Source: Argentina anserina
Taxonomy: Eukaryota; Streptophyta; Magnoliopsida; Rosales; Rosaceae
Length of the DNA stretch: 64,000 nt
Assembly (NCBI RefSeq): GCF_933775445.1
Contig: NC_065873.1
Coordinates: 18,104,001-18,168,000, forward strand
Direction: 5' to 3'
Shown here: piece by piece, positions 33,069-44,530 of the stretch
Layout: every line of letters starts with the position of its first letter
Position numbering within the stretch: position 1 is the first letter of the stretch
The notes under the pieces: model-generated
The model's database searches: none
The model's input: only the letters and a program-made list of their open reading frames with translations
What the model was told of the DNA's origin: nothing
Translations under genes and position numbers: made by a program

Positions 33069-35750
33069 GGTAAGTAAGGGCAACAAACTATCCACAATCT
33101 AGATATAGTCAGACTCCATGAGTGAGGAAGTTCTGTGATGGAAGAGTGAGTAGAATCCATTAGAAAGATTAGTAGTGTAGTATTTATAGAAAGAAATGTT
33201 CTTATGATTGTAGAAAAGAAAACCATGAGAAAAATGAATGATGCGGTAGGAATGTGACAGCATTTTTACAATCAAAATGTGCATTAATTCCGGCAAACGC
33301 TTGCACCAGATAACACAATTGCACTTGAATAGTACTAAACCAGTACATGCAGGAGTAAATAGTAGTTTTTAAGATATTACATTGGTTTCTGGACAAAAAC
33401 CTGATTTGCTTATTCTCGGTGGGATCGAAAGAAGCGGTTTAGTTTGCTGATTCTTAATGTTAGAAGAAATTTCATCGCATTATTGAGTTTTCAGAAAAAC
33501 AATATATAGTCCAAATTAATGAACTGTTACATGTCCTTTGATGTTTCATGTTTCACTTAGAGTGAGATCCTGAAAATGTTCTTCAGGGCCACCAAACCCA
33601 GTACATTAGACAAAACATGTGAAAGAAGCAAATTCATACTTACATATCAGATATGGTTCTATAAGCAGAAGAAATTGGACCCTTTTCAGATGGAGATAGT
33701 GGCAATGAAAAATCTGACCCTCCCATGTGTTACTTTGAATATTTCTGAGGAAGTGTCTCTTAGTAGAACAAGAGGTACGAAAATACACACAGGAAAAGAC
33801 AAAATAAATAAAAGAATTGAGACTGTGTTTGATTCTCAGTCTGGTTTTGAAGAAAACTCACTTGCTGATATGAGTTTGTGGTAGTGAAAGGAGCATCACT
33901 AAGTTGAAAACTCTTTTGGAAAATTTCAATGAGAATGCAGCATGGGGTATTCATGTGGGATGTTTTCTAGTCTCTATTTTGTGAGGTGAAGAACAAAGTT
34001 CTAGTCTCTATTTTGTACTCAATGGATAAGCTTCTGTGATTTTCAAATACTTCATTTTTCAGATCATATGCATGCATGCCATTTAATTGACAGACAGACC
34101 TAAATTTACATAACATATAATACCAATGTTAGAACTTTTAACTGTTATCACACAGTAACAGATTGAGACTGTTTGATCTGTTGGCTCATAAGTTCCATTG
34201 AGATATTGTAGGATTTATGTCATTCAAAGAAGCTGTTTCAGAAAAGGTTGTACTATCTTCATGACATTGTCAAAGTCTGTATCACATCATTTGTTTTTAT
34301 GCCAAAAACTCCAGTAATTGGTTTGGCCTGACAGCCCAACATGTTTCTATCTCTGAAACTGATCAATGCATCTCCTGTAGATTGAGTGAGCCAAGTTTAA
34401 TGGGGTTTATACTGTTCTTTAATGAAATTCTTGAAGCATGGAATGTGTAAGAACTATATAAGGTATGAAAATGAGATTGTTGGTTTCTATTTCATACCAA
34501 ATTTCTGTGGATTAAAGAAGTTTGGCTAATTTTTCCGGTGTAAAATTAGAAAAGAACCAACTCACATCAGTGCCATTGTTTATTTCTAACACTTGGGTCA
34601 TCAATGGTATAAAGAGTCGTTTTATGATCTTTTTTACCAACATAATGAAAGTGATTGAGATTGCTGATTCCAAATAAGACAGAAATCAGAGGCATGCAAA
34701 GCCTAACTTCACAAACTTCATGACTTGCTCACTTTCAGATGATCCAAATCCTAACCTCAGAGCTATCTGCTTAGTTAGCTTTAACTTCCACTAATGACAG
34801 TATGTGCATCATGACAAGTTATCACTCAGAAGGTGTGAACTGTATCCAAACTTCTGAGATATAGATATGCTTTACTGAGAAGATTCAACTGTAATTATCA
34901 TGAAGTTGGGCTCTATGATATATCCATGTGCAATGCAACAGAAGCTTAAACACATAGTTTATTTCAGCATAAATAGGGTCAACCTCAAGTTTTAACAATA
35001 ATTAAAGGAAATGTGTGATGTGTAGTCATATTGGAATTAGGCTATTGATCTCAAAGAGGGGAATGAGAATTGAAGGTAGTGGGTATGGTGGACTTGAATT
35101 GCATTGTCTATAATGGGTCCTACCCATCTGAAGATAGATGCTTGCAGCAACTTGCCAATATCAAGCGTTGGATTAGTGGACTTTTTCTTTAATGGGTTTG
35201 GGAGAAAGATGGTTTATTAAGCTAATGTAGCACTAATCTTCATAACTATATACTTTAAGTACTTATTCTTATCGGATCCAATGTATTATTGCTGGTATGA
35301 TCGTAGCCAATACTTCTTAGTTCATGAGGAACCTTTGCACATGAAAATTGAGAAAGCAGATAGAGTAAGGAATGAACTTCTCAGATGAACACTGGAAATG
35401 AAATGATTGAAACAGAGAAACTTTAAACTTTGTACCACAAAAAATGGGAGACAAATAAGTAACTTTGTAATTGAACTTGATCATTGGAGTATGATACAAA
35501 AGAACAGTATGGAAGTAAAAAGAAAAAAAGAAGAAGAAAAAGCCACATCATCCTCAGTTTACAGAATACCCAAACATTGTTCAAAACTTGGGCCTTTGGT
35601 CTATGGAGAGGGCTAGCTCTGTCTCTGTACTACTAATCTGTCTGTTTTCTTTGTATATGATATACAGTATTTTTTTATTTTACTTTGTTCACGCCATGAA
35701 TTCAGGTTAACTAAGCACTGAGTCAGTCAATGAATGGTTAATGATCTGAA
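33069..35750. other. Gene-poor region downstream of the YUCCA gene
   Basis: A 102-codon open frame at 33576-33884 has no recognised domain. No transposon ends, RNA genes or splice-consistent exons were recognised. The YUCCA 3' UTR presumably occupies the part next to 35755. Confidence 0.5.
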
Positions 35751-35754
35751 CTGT

Positions 35755-37231
35755 TTAGAAGGTCTGGGAAATGCATCGTCTGTGACCAACTGTGGTTCTC
35801 TTCTTGTTCTGCTTGGTCTCACATTTCCAGACATTTCCAATATCTTGTGCTATTCTCATGGCGTCACATGAAGCACCAGAGAGCCCTCTCCTTGTGAACC
35901 CGACTGCGTAGAGTCCGGCATTTCCTTTCCAGCCATGTGGGAATGGCTGCTTTGGGAATCCACTCTTGGAGAAAAATTCACCTTCCTGTAAACAATAACC
36001 AAGTTCAAGATTAGTCTCCCTTTCAAAATTACCAGGTTTCTCTGCAAATATAATAAAATAGACATGAAAATGAACATTATTTTGAAACTTTATCTCACCT
36101 GTAGCCAAGAAGGAACGTTGCTTCGATATCCGGTAGCTAGAACAACTGCATCAATGTCGAGAACTTCGCCGTCGACAAGCTCAACGCAACCGAATGAGAA
36201 TCTCTTGATTCCGGGAACGACTTTGATGCCACCGGACTTGATTTTGTCAAGCGCTCCGATGTCAAGAACAGGGGTCTTTCCTTGTGTGTTTTTTAGCTCC
36301 ATTGGTCCTACTGAAGGCCTGTTGAGCCCGTATTTCTCAATGCTTCCCAGTATCAACCATGAAAACAGCAGGAGAAGCTTGTCGGCTAACCAGACTGGTA
36401 GCCATTTTAGCAAAAGGACAGCCAATTCGAATGTCGATTTTCCGTAGATTTCTCTAGGCAAGACATGAACCTGAAACAGAGCAGAAGCTATATGAGAAAC
36501 CATCATCAAATGATTTAAGTTTAATTGATTAAAGTTTCGATATTGTTTCAAGTACTTACCGAGCTTCTAACGACCATGGAAGGGGAGGCATTGTGGTTGC
36601 AAAGGTCAAGAGATAATTCCATCCCGGAATTCCCGCAACCGACAACGAGTACTTTCTGTCCCTTGTACTTCTCGCCGGACTTGTACTCAGAAGCGTGGAC
36701 AACTTCACCACCGAACTGGCAGAGTCCTTCAATGTCAGGTACCACACACTCGGCATTTTCGCCGGTGGCAACTATGAGCCACCTGCAGATGTACTCGACC
36801 TCTGTTCGGGTCGACCCGATTGTGGAAACAGTGTTGACTCTCCAGAAACCGCTGGTCTCGTCGTAGCGAGCTGACTGGACACAGGAGTTGAATTTTGGGT
36901 TAATTTCAAAGTGTTTGGCGTATGATTCAAGGTATTCGATGAACTGTCTCCTTGTTGGGTACTCAGGGAAGCTATCAGGGAATGGAAGTTTAGGGAGTTG
37001 GCAAAATGACTTGGGGAGATGAAGCTTGAGCCTGTCATACGTGCGGCTCTGCCAGAGTGAGGCTATGCAGTCGGCTCTTTCGAGGACTTCGAATGGGACT
37101 CCTTGGTCCCTGAGGCAAGCTGCCGTTGCCAGTCCAGACGGGCCAGCTCCAACTATGACTGGCCCATTAACCATGATACAACGGCGAGCAAGATAATCCT
37201 CATGATCAACTAAGCGAAACAAGTTCTCCAT
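35755..37231 (-). CDS. YUC8: YUCCA flavin monooxygenase, YUC8/YUC9 type
   Basis: Converts indole-3-pyruvate to indole-3-acetic acid with NADPH, FAD and O2, the last and rate-limiting step of the main auxin route, in the cytosol or at the ER. Three exons, 36560-37231, 36099-36470 and 35755-35985, all phase 0 with GT-AG borders, give 424 residues, the family length. Motifs: FAD-binding GAGPSG (28-33), ATGEN (155-159), FMO-identifying F-x-G-x3-H-x3-Y ([11 protein letters not shown], 173-183), NADPH-binding GCGNSG (198-203) and [10 protein letters not shown] (335-344). The MENLFRL start and the RRCISQTF end match the YUC3/5/7/8/9 group, closest in my memory to Arabidopsis YUC8; the exact orthologue is an inference. 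Intact and presumably functional. Confidence 0.97.
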
Positions 37232-37397
37232 GTTGATGAAAGAAGTAGGTATGATGGGTTTTCAAGTTTGAAGTGGTTGCTGTTGTTGTTGAAGATGAGA
37301 GAATATGTTGTGAGAGATTTTGAGGTTTTCAAATGTGGAAGAAGTAGATGATTGTTGAGTTTGGATTGGTTTGGAGGGAGAAGAAGGGTGATGGTGC

Positions 37398-37404
37398 TTA
37401 TATA
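37398..37404 (-). promoter_or_regulatory. TATA box of the YUCCA gene
   Basis: CTATATAAGC on the minus strand, 167 bp upstream of the start codon; transcription would start near 37370, leaving a CA-rich leader of about 140 nt (ACAACAACAGCAACC-like) typical of plant 5' UTRs. Confidence 0.7.
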
Positions 37405-38859
37405 GAAGAAGGATGCATGTGATACTGCACACTAGTAGACTCCAAATCATAAGTTTTGGGTTGCATTTTGCTCTTTTAATAATACTCAATATTTTCCAAC
37501 ATTAAATTATTAGATCTTACTGCATTATTTTTGGATTATTATAATTAGAGACTTAAGTTTTTTTTTTTTGACAATTATTGTATTGCGATTATTCTTTTCT
37601 TGGGATAGTTCTCACTACCAAGATGAAGGGCTATTTTAATTTTGATATTCTTTTTGTGTTTGTATTTTGAAGAATTGATAGCTATGTATGAAATAAGTAA
37701 TGTTAATTAGGAATATGGTTCAATCATCCTTGGAGGTATGCATTTTAATGAATTTGACTTAAGAAATTGACAATTATACTGAATAATTTCTCAAATTATA
37801 TATTAAAAATTAATTGCTATCAAACGCGTTTGGTTGTTGTTTATGATCTATTATAAAGAAGTGACTCTAGATACATAATCTTAGTTCATACTTCAATTAA
37901 ATTTACTTTACATTATACTTGTATCACACTATCTGCATTTTATACCATATCGAAACTCGTTAGATTAGATTCTTTGATACATGTAAGAACCAATTAGATC
38001 ACATATTTATAAACAAGTACCATCCACAACAAAATGGTAATACGATATTGTATGGTAGCTAGTGAGTTAGATAAGATGTGCATTTGTGATTTTTATTTAG
38101 ATCACTAGAGCTCAACTAGTACTTACTTTTTTTTTCTTAAAATTTGGTATTAAATATACCAAACTAGATACTTATTTGATAATTAATGTTTTTTTATTCG
38201 GAGGACGTAGCCTCTTGGGTTTTAAACTTTTGTATCAAATGACCTAACATAGTATAGATTGGTGAAACATTATATACTCCGTATGAGAGCTGTATAATAT
38301 ATATATATATAAACAATTTCAGTAGTCCTACTTAATTAAAGAAATTTTTAGTAATTTTAATTTGATTGATGGGTGGAATTTTAGAAATAAACTATTTGAC
38401 ATACGGTTGCGTGGAGATTAGGAAGTTTTGAGACAAGCATAAAAAGGGAATTAGATGTAGTGACAGTGACATCCTAACTTGATTTGTGGGACTTGTAAAT
38501 CCCCTTCAAAATTATATTTAGAAGAAAAAATGAAAAAGATCTGCTCTAGGTTGATCTATGTGGCAATTAGAAGGGCTGAGTTGGACGTCAAGCAAATGTG
38601 CCCACGTGGAGGAGATGCGCAAATTGGCTGCAGGGGGGGATCACATCGAAGGCCTGGACCCCTTTGGAAAATAAGAAGAACAAGGAGAAGAAGGTGGTTC
38701 CATGCATTCTGATTGCGACTGTAAAGCTGGTTCCGCCCCACGTTGCCCATCCCAGCCAACCGTTCCCGCACCACGGCAGCACCCTTGTTGGCCCCACGCG
38801 TGTCAAACACATTTTGTATCGATGATAAGTCTTCGAATTCTTCATTCCCTCCTGCAACA
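37405..38859. other. Upstream region of the YUCCA gene
   Basis: AT-rich to about 38450, then a GC-richer island (38560-38830). A CACGTG G-box lies at 38603-38608; another follows at 38900-38905 in the neighbouring repeat. No gene. Open frames across 38556-38935 on both strands overlap each other and have no domain. Confidence 0.5.
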
Positions 38860-39700
38860 TTGTAGAACGCGAATCTGAAAACCAATAAGAGAATGCAAAC
38901 ACGTGTACAAATAAATGTAATTTATTGAATATCAAGCGCGGGGTTACAATCTTTGGTGAACTCCTCTGATTCTATCTCCGTATGTGATTTGGCTTAAGGG
39001 TGACATGCACTTGATCTTGAGGATTTGAGTTTGATTTGGATTTGATTTGATGAAGAACGAGCGATTTGGCCGCTTGATGATTCTTCGTGAACTTGAGTTT
39101 GGATTGGATTTGGATTTGATGAAGAACGAGCGATTTGGCCGCTTGATGATTCTTCGTGGACTTGAGGTTGGATTTGGATTTGATGAAGAACAAGTGATTT
39201 GGCCGCTTGATGATTCTTCGTGGACTTGAGGTTGGATTTGGATTTTGATGAAGAACGAGCGATTTGGTGGCTTAAAGATTCTTCGTGGATTTGATGATCT
39301 TCGTGGACTTGAGAGACTTCGGGATTTGTCGAGAGTGATTCTTGCTCAAGTGATTTCTCTCCTTCTCCAAGTCTAAAAAATCATCTCCTTCTCTTCATGT
39401 TTGAAAGGGTGTATTTATAGTGTTAAGGTTTCTATTTTGTAGAATATTTTAATGACACTAAAATAATAAATTCTTTAATTGTATAATTAAATTAATATGT
39501 ATTTTTTTTTCTTAGTTTAAAATTAGTTATTCTCATAACTAAATTAAACAGAAAATAATTGACTTAATTATGACCGTTAAGAAATTTATTAATTTAATCA
39601 AATGTCCGATTACCATTTCGAATCGTCAATGACATTCAATTTTCTGATGCAATTCGGAATCACGTAGCTTCGATTACAATCATCCGTATATGTGCTGACA
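38860..39700 (-). mobile_element. Possible solo LTR fragment
   Basis: The minus strand has CACTATAAATACACCC (TATA-like, about 39409-39424), a run of tandem units, then CAATAAATTAC (possible poly(A) signal, about 38917-38928), the order expected of an LTR U3-R-U5. The boundaries are not determined and no target duplication was found, so this is tentative. Confidence 0.35.
39051..39310. repeat. Four-unit tandem repeat, about 65 bp
   Basis: Units start at about 39051, 39120, 39184 and 39249 with TGAAGAACGAGCGATTTGG, followed by CGCTTGATGATTCTTCGTG. The last unit is degraded. It is likely part of a transposon leader (see the LTR-like unit). Confidence 0.92.
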
Positions 39701-42569
39701 CGAGTTTTATTCGAATCCGCACCAACTTTGTTGACTTTTGGGCCATGTGTGCAATTTTGTTGGGTCCTTGGTCGATTTAATTATTTAATGAAGATAATTT
39801 ACTTCATTAAATTTCATGTGTCTACAAACATATCACACGTATTGGATTGCGATTTCCAATTTTCGTTAGGGAGTTGTAATTTACTAATTATCGATAGTAT
39901 TTACTTCAAAGTTGGTTTAACTAAATCTCAAAAAGACTATTTGTGTATCTTTTTTGAGGTAAAATACTTTCTTGTGTCGATGTTTGACAATTTATAAACG
40001 TGATCACTTGCATAAGATTTCACCATCCAAAGATGAAAACCACTATATGGTAAGAGGAAAGCATAGAGTTTTGTGTTTCCGGCTTTACCAAATTAATCTT
40101 AAGATGAATAAAATGCTTCTACGAATGAAAAAAAAAAACGAGATTAAGAAGTTGTTTGATCATACCGCGCGCGAACGCACGCATACATTGATTCATAGAT
40201 ATGAGTGCAACCTTCCCACAGGACCACGACCTTTTCATCGGGAGGGAAAGTGAAAATCCTAGATATTTAGGTAGAAAGCATGCATTAGTTTACTTACCTA
40301 CGTACTAGTGATCGAGAATTGAATGTCAGCTACTCGATGAATATTCAATTAGACGAGTACGTTTTAAGTCATTGAAAATTATTAGCTTTCTATGTAATGC
40401 CTTCGGGAGATTAAATCGTATGAACACCTAACTAGCCAGCTAGCTAGATTCAAAGCACGAATCGATCTTAGCTAGATTATGTTATTTGATCAAATCTATA
40501 GGTCCGTTTATGGAATCCTAGTACATACGCGGAGGTTTAAGAAAAAAATGATGTATTGGATCTACTTTCGGTAACAAATTGAATAAATGTAATTCTCACA
40601 TGCTTCCCATAGCTAAAGCTAGCGAGCTAGAAAGTGAATTTTGAGCTTTTTCTTTATATCTAGTAACGACGCTGTGTATATAGTTTTTTGTCACTGATAT
40701 TTTACAAATCATTAAATACGCTGTTAATTAGATATGTTTGGTTCAATGTCATACGGTCCTGTAACTAATGAGCATATTTGTTAGCAATGAATAATGTATT
40801 TTTGTATGCTTGTACGTGACTTGATGTATGTATGCAAGCCAGATATATAGAGTATTTGCACAAAATTTGGTTATCTCGACAAAATTTACCCTGGGGCGGA
40901 TTTAGATTGCGACCGAGATCAAATCTAGGGTTAGGGTTTCTGTGAAATATCAAATATTTAGCTGCTAGCTGCGTAGCTGGTTCAAAGTACGTACAACTAT
41001 GTGGGCAATGCATTTGAGTTGGAAAAATTCATGATCTACGTACGTACCCCACACCACTCACTCACTCCACTTGGAGCTAAGCTAGCTCATAACTCTGATA
41101 TGATCAATGTCAAAATCAAACAAAATATCGAACACTTCATGGGGAGGGGAGGAAAGCATGTGCCTGAAACCTAGAATGAGTGGTCTCTGCTTTTCACGAA
41201 AGTTTTTTGGGAGAGATAGATAGGAGCTTGGCCTTTCTAGGGTTTCCGTATATTATTATATCCCAGACTGGCTTTGAAATCAATGAGAATGAGTAGTATC
41301 ATCATCAGCACCAGCATTCCGACTCTACCAAGTTACTGCAAAACCCTATATATTTGCCATTTGTAATTGGAAACCAAAGCTGAAAGCTCCAAATGCAAAC
41401 ATACAAAAGGGAGATACATAATCCTATATCCCATGCATAATAATATGATAGAATTTGATATGATGATAGCGCTGTGTGGTTTATTTGTTATCCCCAAGCT
41501 ATTCTAACAGCCTTGCAATGCTCCACTGCCAGCCTGCCAGCTTAGGTAGGACGTAGCACTTTCTACTTTTAGTATGATGGGGAGGAATTGTTTTGTAGCT
41601 CATCTTTTTATATTCATGGCCTCCTTTTCCTCTTCTTCTCCTTTCATGGAAATATCCTCGCTACATTGGCTAGCTAGGGTTTGTTTTCATTCATCGATAT
41701 GTGCATGCATGAGCTTGGATGGGTTTAATATTTCCATGAGCGGCGATACAGTTGCGGAGAAGGAAGCTAGTGATCGAGCTAGGGCAACCGCGTTTGAATA
41801 TTGGAAATTATGAGGAATAAAATCTTTCTTTAGTTGATCGATGATTAGTTTGGTGCTTTATATAGCTTGTTAAAATAGTCACGCGTAATGAAAAGTGCTT
41901 GGAAAAAAAGCGAAATCATACCACTGGCTTGGAGTTTGTTTAATTTAAGCTTAACTAGACTTGCTATGGAAGCTGCGTTTATGCCACAACTAAACAACTT
42001 AATTGATCATCGCCAAGCAGAAAGGTGATTTGGAGAATGGAAATGACGGTGGTTAGTACAAGTGGAGTGTTGGTGGCTTCTGCACAACTATTGGTATTGG
42101 AGCCCGAGTTATGATTGGGACTTGGTGTCTCATACGATCGAATTTGGTGGAGCTCCCATTTGGATTGGGGTCACAAGATGTTTGTGGTTGAGGTGGAGCT
42201 ATTCGGATCGTGAGACAATTGGTGATGACTCGAATCACGCCAAGGTGGAGATACCCAATTGTTGTACGTAAGCGGCCAACAATCCCACACAACGGGTCCA
42301 ATAATGTCGATACTCCCCCCAATTTAGCCACCCGGTGGAGTTCGAGTATGGGGTTTTACACAAAAAACCTCGATATTAGTGTGCGTGGTAGCAATCCTTA
42401 TAACCCAAGAATAATTATTCACTTTTTCCAATGTGGAATTCCAAATGGCTCAAATTTAAGCTAATTAATTTCCAACATGGAGAGCATGACACACATGGAT
42501 TAGAACGACGAAAGATGGAACAATTTAGTTAGGGCGTGTTGGTATTTATCTTGGAGGTCGAGTAGACAG
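39701..42569. other. Gene-poor spacer
   Basis: Contains many GCTAGCTAG-type words and several short frames (for example 41574-41813 and 42053-42331) without recognisable domains. No gene or RNA assigned. Confidence 0.5.
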
Positions 42570-43260
42570 TGGAACTTGTAAGTAGGATGTTGTTTTTGTT
42601 TTTGTTTTTTTTATATATCAAAGCTTACTTCATTCAATTAAGAGGAAGTACAACGAGTTTGGGACATAATCCAACAGAAAGGATCAGTCGCCAAATTGCA
42701 GGTCGGAAATCTGTAGAGTCACGATTACACTAAAGAAAATACAAGAAAACAAGAAGAAAAACATGAAATGACAAGAAAAAGAACCACAATATCATGACTA
42801 AAACTAGCCCAATAGTGCAGTTTGAACCCGAGCACAGGATTTTTGGCAACAAGAGCCTTTTACATGAACCTCTGACGATCCAAACCCGAAACTAGCATAG
42901 TCAGGGAAAGCACAAAGAATGACAAGGAAGAACCACACATGGTGGTAGAAGGCGCGACCTTCGGTGGGAAAGAGTGGTCGTCACCGAGCCACAAAGCAAC
43001 TAGAACGCCCACCACTTCCTCCAACGGAAGCGTGAAAGACAAATTCCGAGTCAAACACTTAAAAAAAATAATATCTGTTGTCAACCGTTGGATGTGGGAT
43101 ATATATAGCTTGTTGCTGTAAAAATACAAAGCAACAACCATAAAACCAAAAAGGAATTCTAGTTCCGGCCCCAAAGATGAGCAGCGATCCACAGCCACAG
43201 ATACGCCCACCAACGAACCCAATCCAACGGGGTTGACTCCGATAACCCATATAAAACTTT
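42570..43260 (-). mobile_element. Probable LINE 3' fragment
   Basis: On the minus strand a moderately GC-rich stretch ends in TGAATGAAGTAAGCTTTGATATATAAAAAAAACAAAAAC (positions 42598-42645, written here only to show the A-rich tail type), the shape of a plant LINE 3' UTR with poly(A). No RT or RNase H motif remains and no target duplication was seen. Confidence 0.4.
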
Positions 43261-43654
43261 ATATATATAATTTTGTGTGTGTTACTGTTACATACGTTGG
43301 TTCATGTATGTTCTTTTCATTTCGTTATTCTCTCAATCTTTTCATACTTCGTGTGTGCACATATATAGATGAAACTTGATATTTGGCTCAACAAGATAAA
43401 ATAACACATCATGAACACCAAATATTGATATCCAATTATCCATTCTAAAACTCACGAACAATTTGTATATTTTATAAACCATCTCGGATATGCCATTGGT
43501 TTGTTTTTAATTTTCAGCTCAAATTAAATTAACAATTCGTCCTCCAACTTACTTTTAATTCGAGACAATTTGAACCGAGCTTGAGCGTGATCACAAATCA
43601 ATCAGTTAAGCCTACTCATCGTGAGATGAGTTTATATATACTAGTTTTTATCTG

Positions 43655-44053
43655 TGAATATTTTCACGGAAGTTAATTTTGATCATAACTTCTTCCTACC
43701 CACTTTTCAGGTCTCTATCTACAATTATCTCTATCTTTTAATTGTATTTATTTATTTATTTTGTCTTTTACCCTACAGCTCCTATGGTTATTTGTGGGAA
43801 AATGATGACAAATGATAAAATTTGTCGGTTCGTAATTTGGTGATACTCTCCTGCTCACTTTATAGTAGACTAACCTTTACACATGAATATTTTCACGGAA
43901 TTTAATTTTGATCATAACTTCCCACTACCCACTACCCATGTTTCTCTTCCATAATTTTGATTTTTACCTTATAGCCCTTATGTTTGTTTGTGCGAAAATG
44001 ATAACATAATGGTAAATCTGTCAGTTCGTAATTTAGTGGTACTCTCATCCTTG

Positions 44054-44061
<8 letters not shown>
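43655..44061. repeat. Direct duplication, period about 229 bp
   Basis: Copies 43655-43868 and 43884-44061 share TGAATATTTTCACGGAA, TTAATTTTGATCATAACTT, TCGTAATTT and GTGGTACTCTC-like words; the second copy is shortened. A weaker third match occurs near 44440-44530. Confidence 0.8.

Positions 44062-44094
<33 letters not shown>
44059..44094. repeat. (TA)n microsatellite followed by (TG)n
   Basis: About 18 TA units then a short GTGTGTGTG run. Confidence 0.95.
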
Positions 44095-44098
<4 letters not shown>

Positions 44099-44530
44099 TG
44101 TGTGTGTAATGCAGGCATTAGATTACTACAATGTTTAGCAATTCATTTTCAGATGTTGCTCGCTCAAATTTTTCTAACTCTAAAAGAATACTCTTCTCAA
44201 GTATATTAAGAAAAAAACAAAACAAAGCAACATTATAATCATGTCAATCCCCCGGCCATTGTATAAAACTTACTAGCCTCAACCCATGCGATGTAGGTTT
44301 TATATGAAGGATCACACAGGTTTGCAGAGTTGTATTTTTGATTCTTGAAATCACATTATTTTATGTAATTCTGTTTTTATATGAAAGATAGTTTTGGTAA
44401 AACACATTGGTAAAACATTTATATTTTATATAATTATTATTGTGTCTGTGTGTGAGGATAAAATTTGAGAATAGTAAAATTGGTAGTTCACAATTTGGTG
44501 AAGTTTTTAAGTGCTTGTTTTATAGTTGAT

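Noticed and set aside
33576..33884. 102-codon plus-strand frame
   Set aside because: No domain, no splice partners and no codon pattern distinguishing it from spacer.
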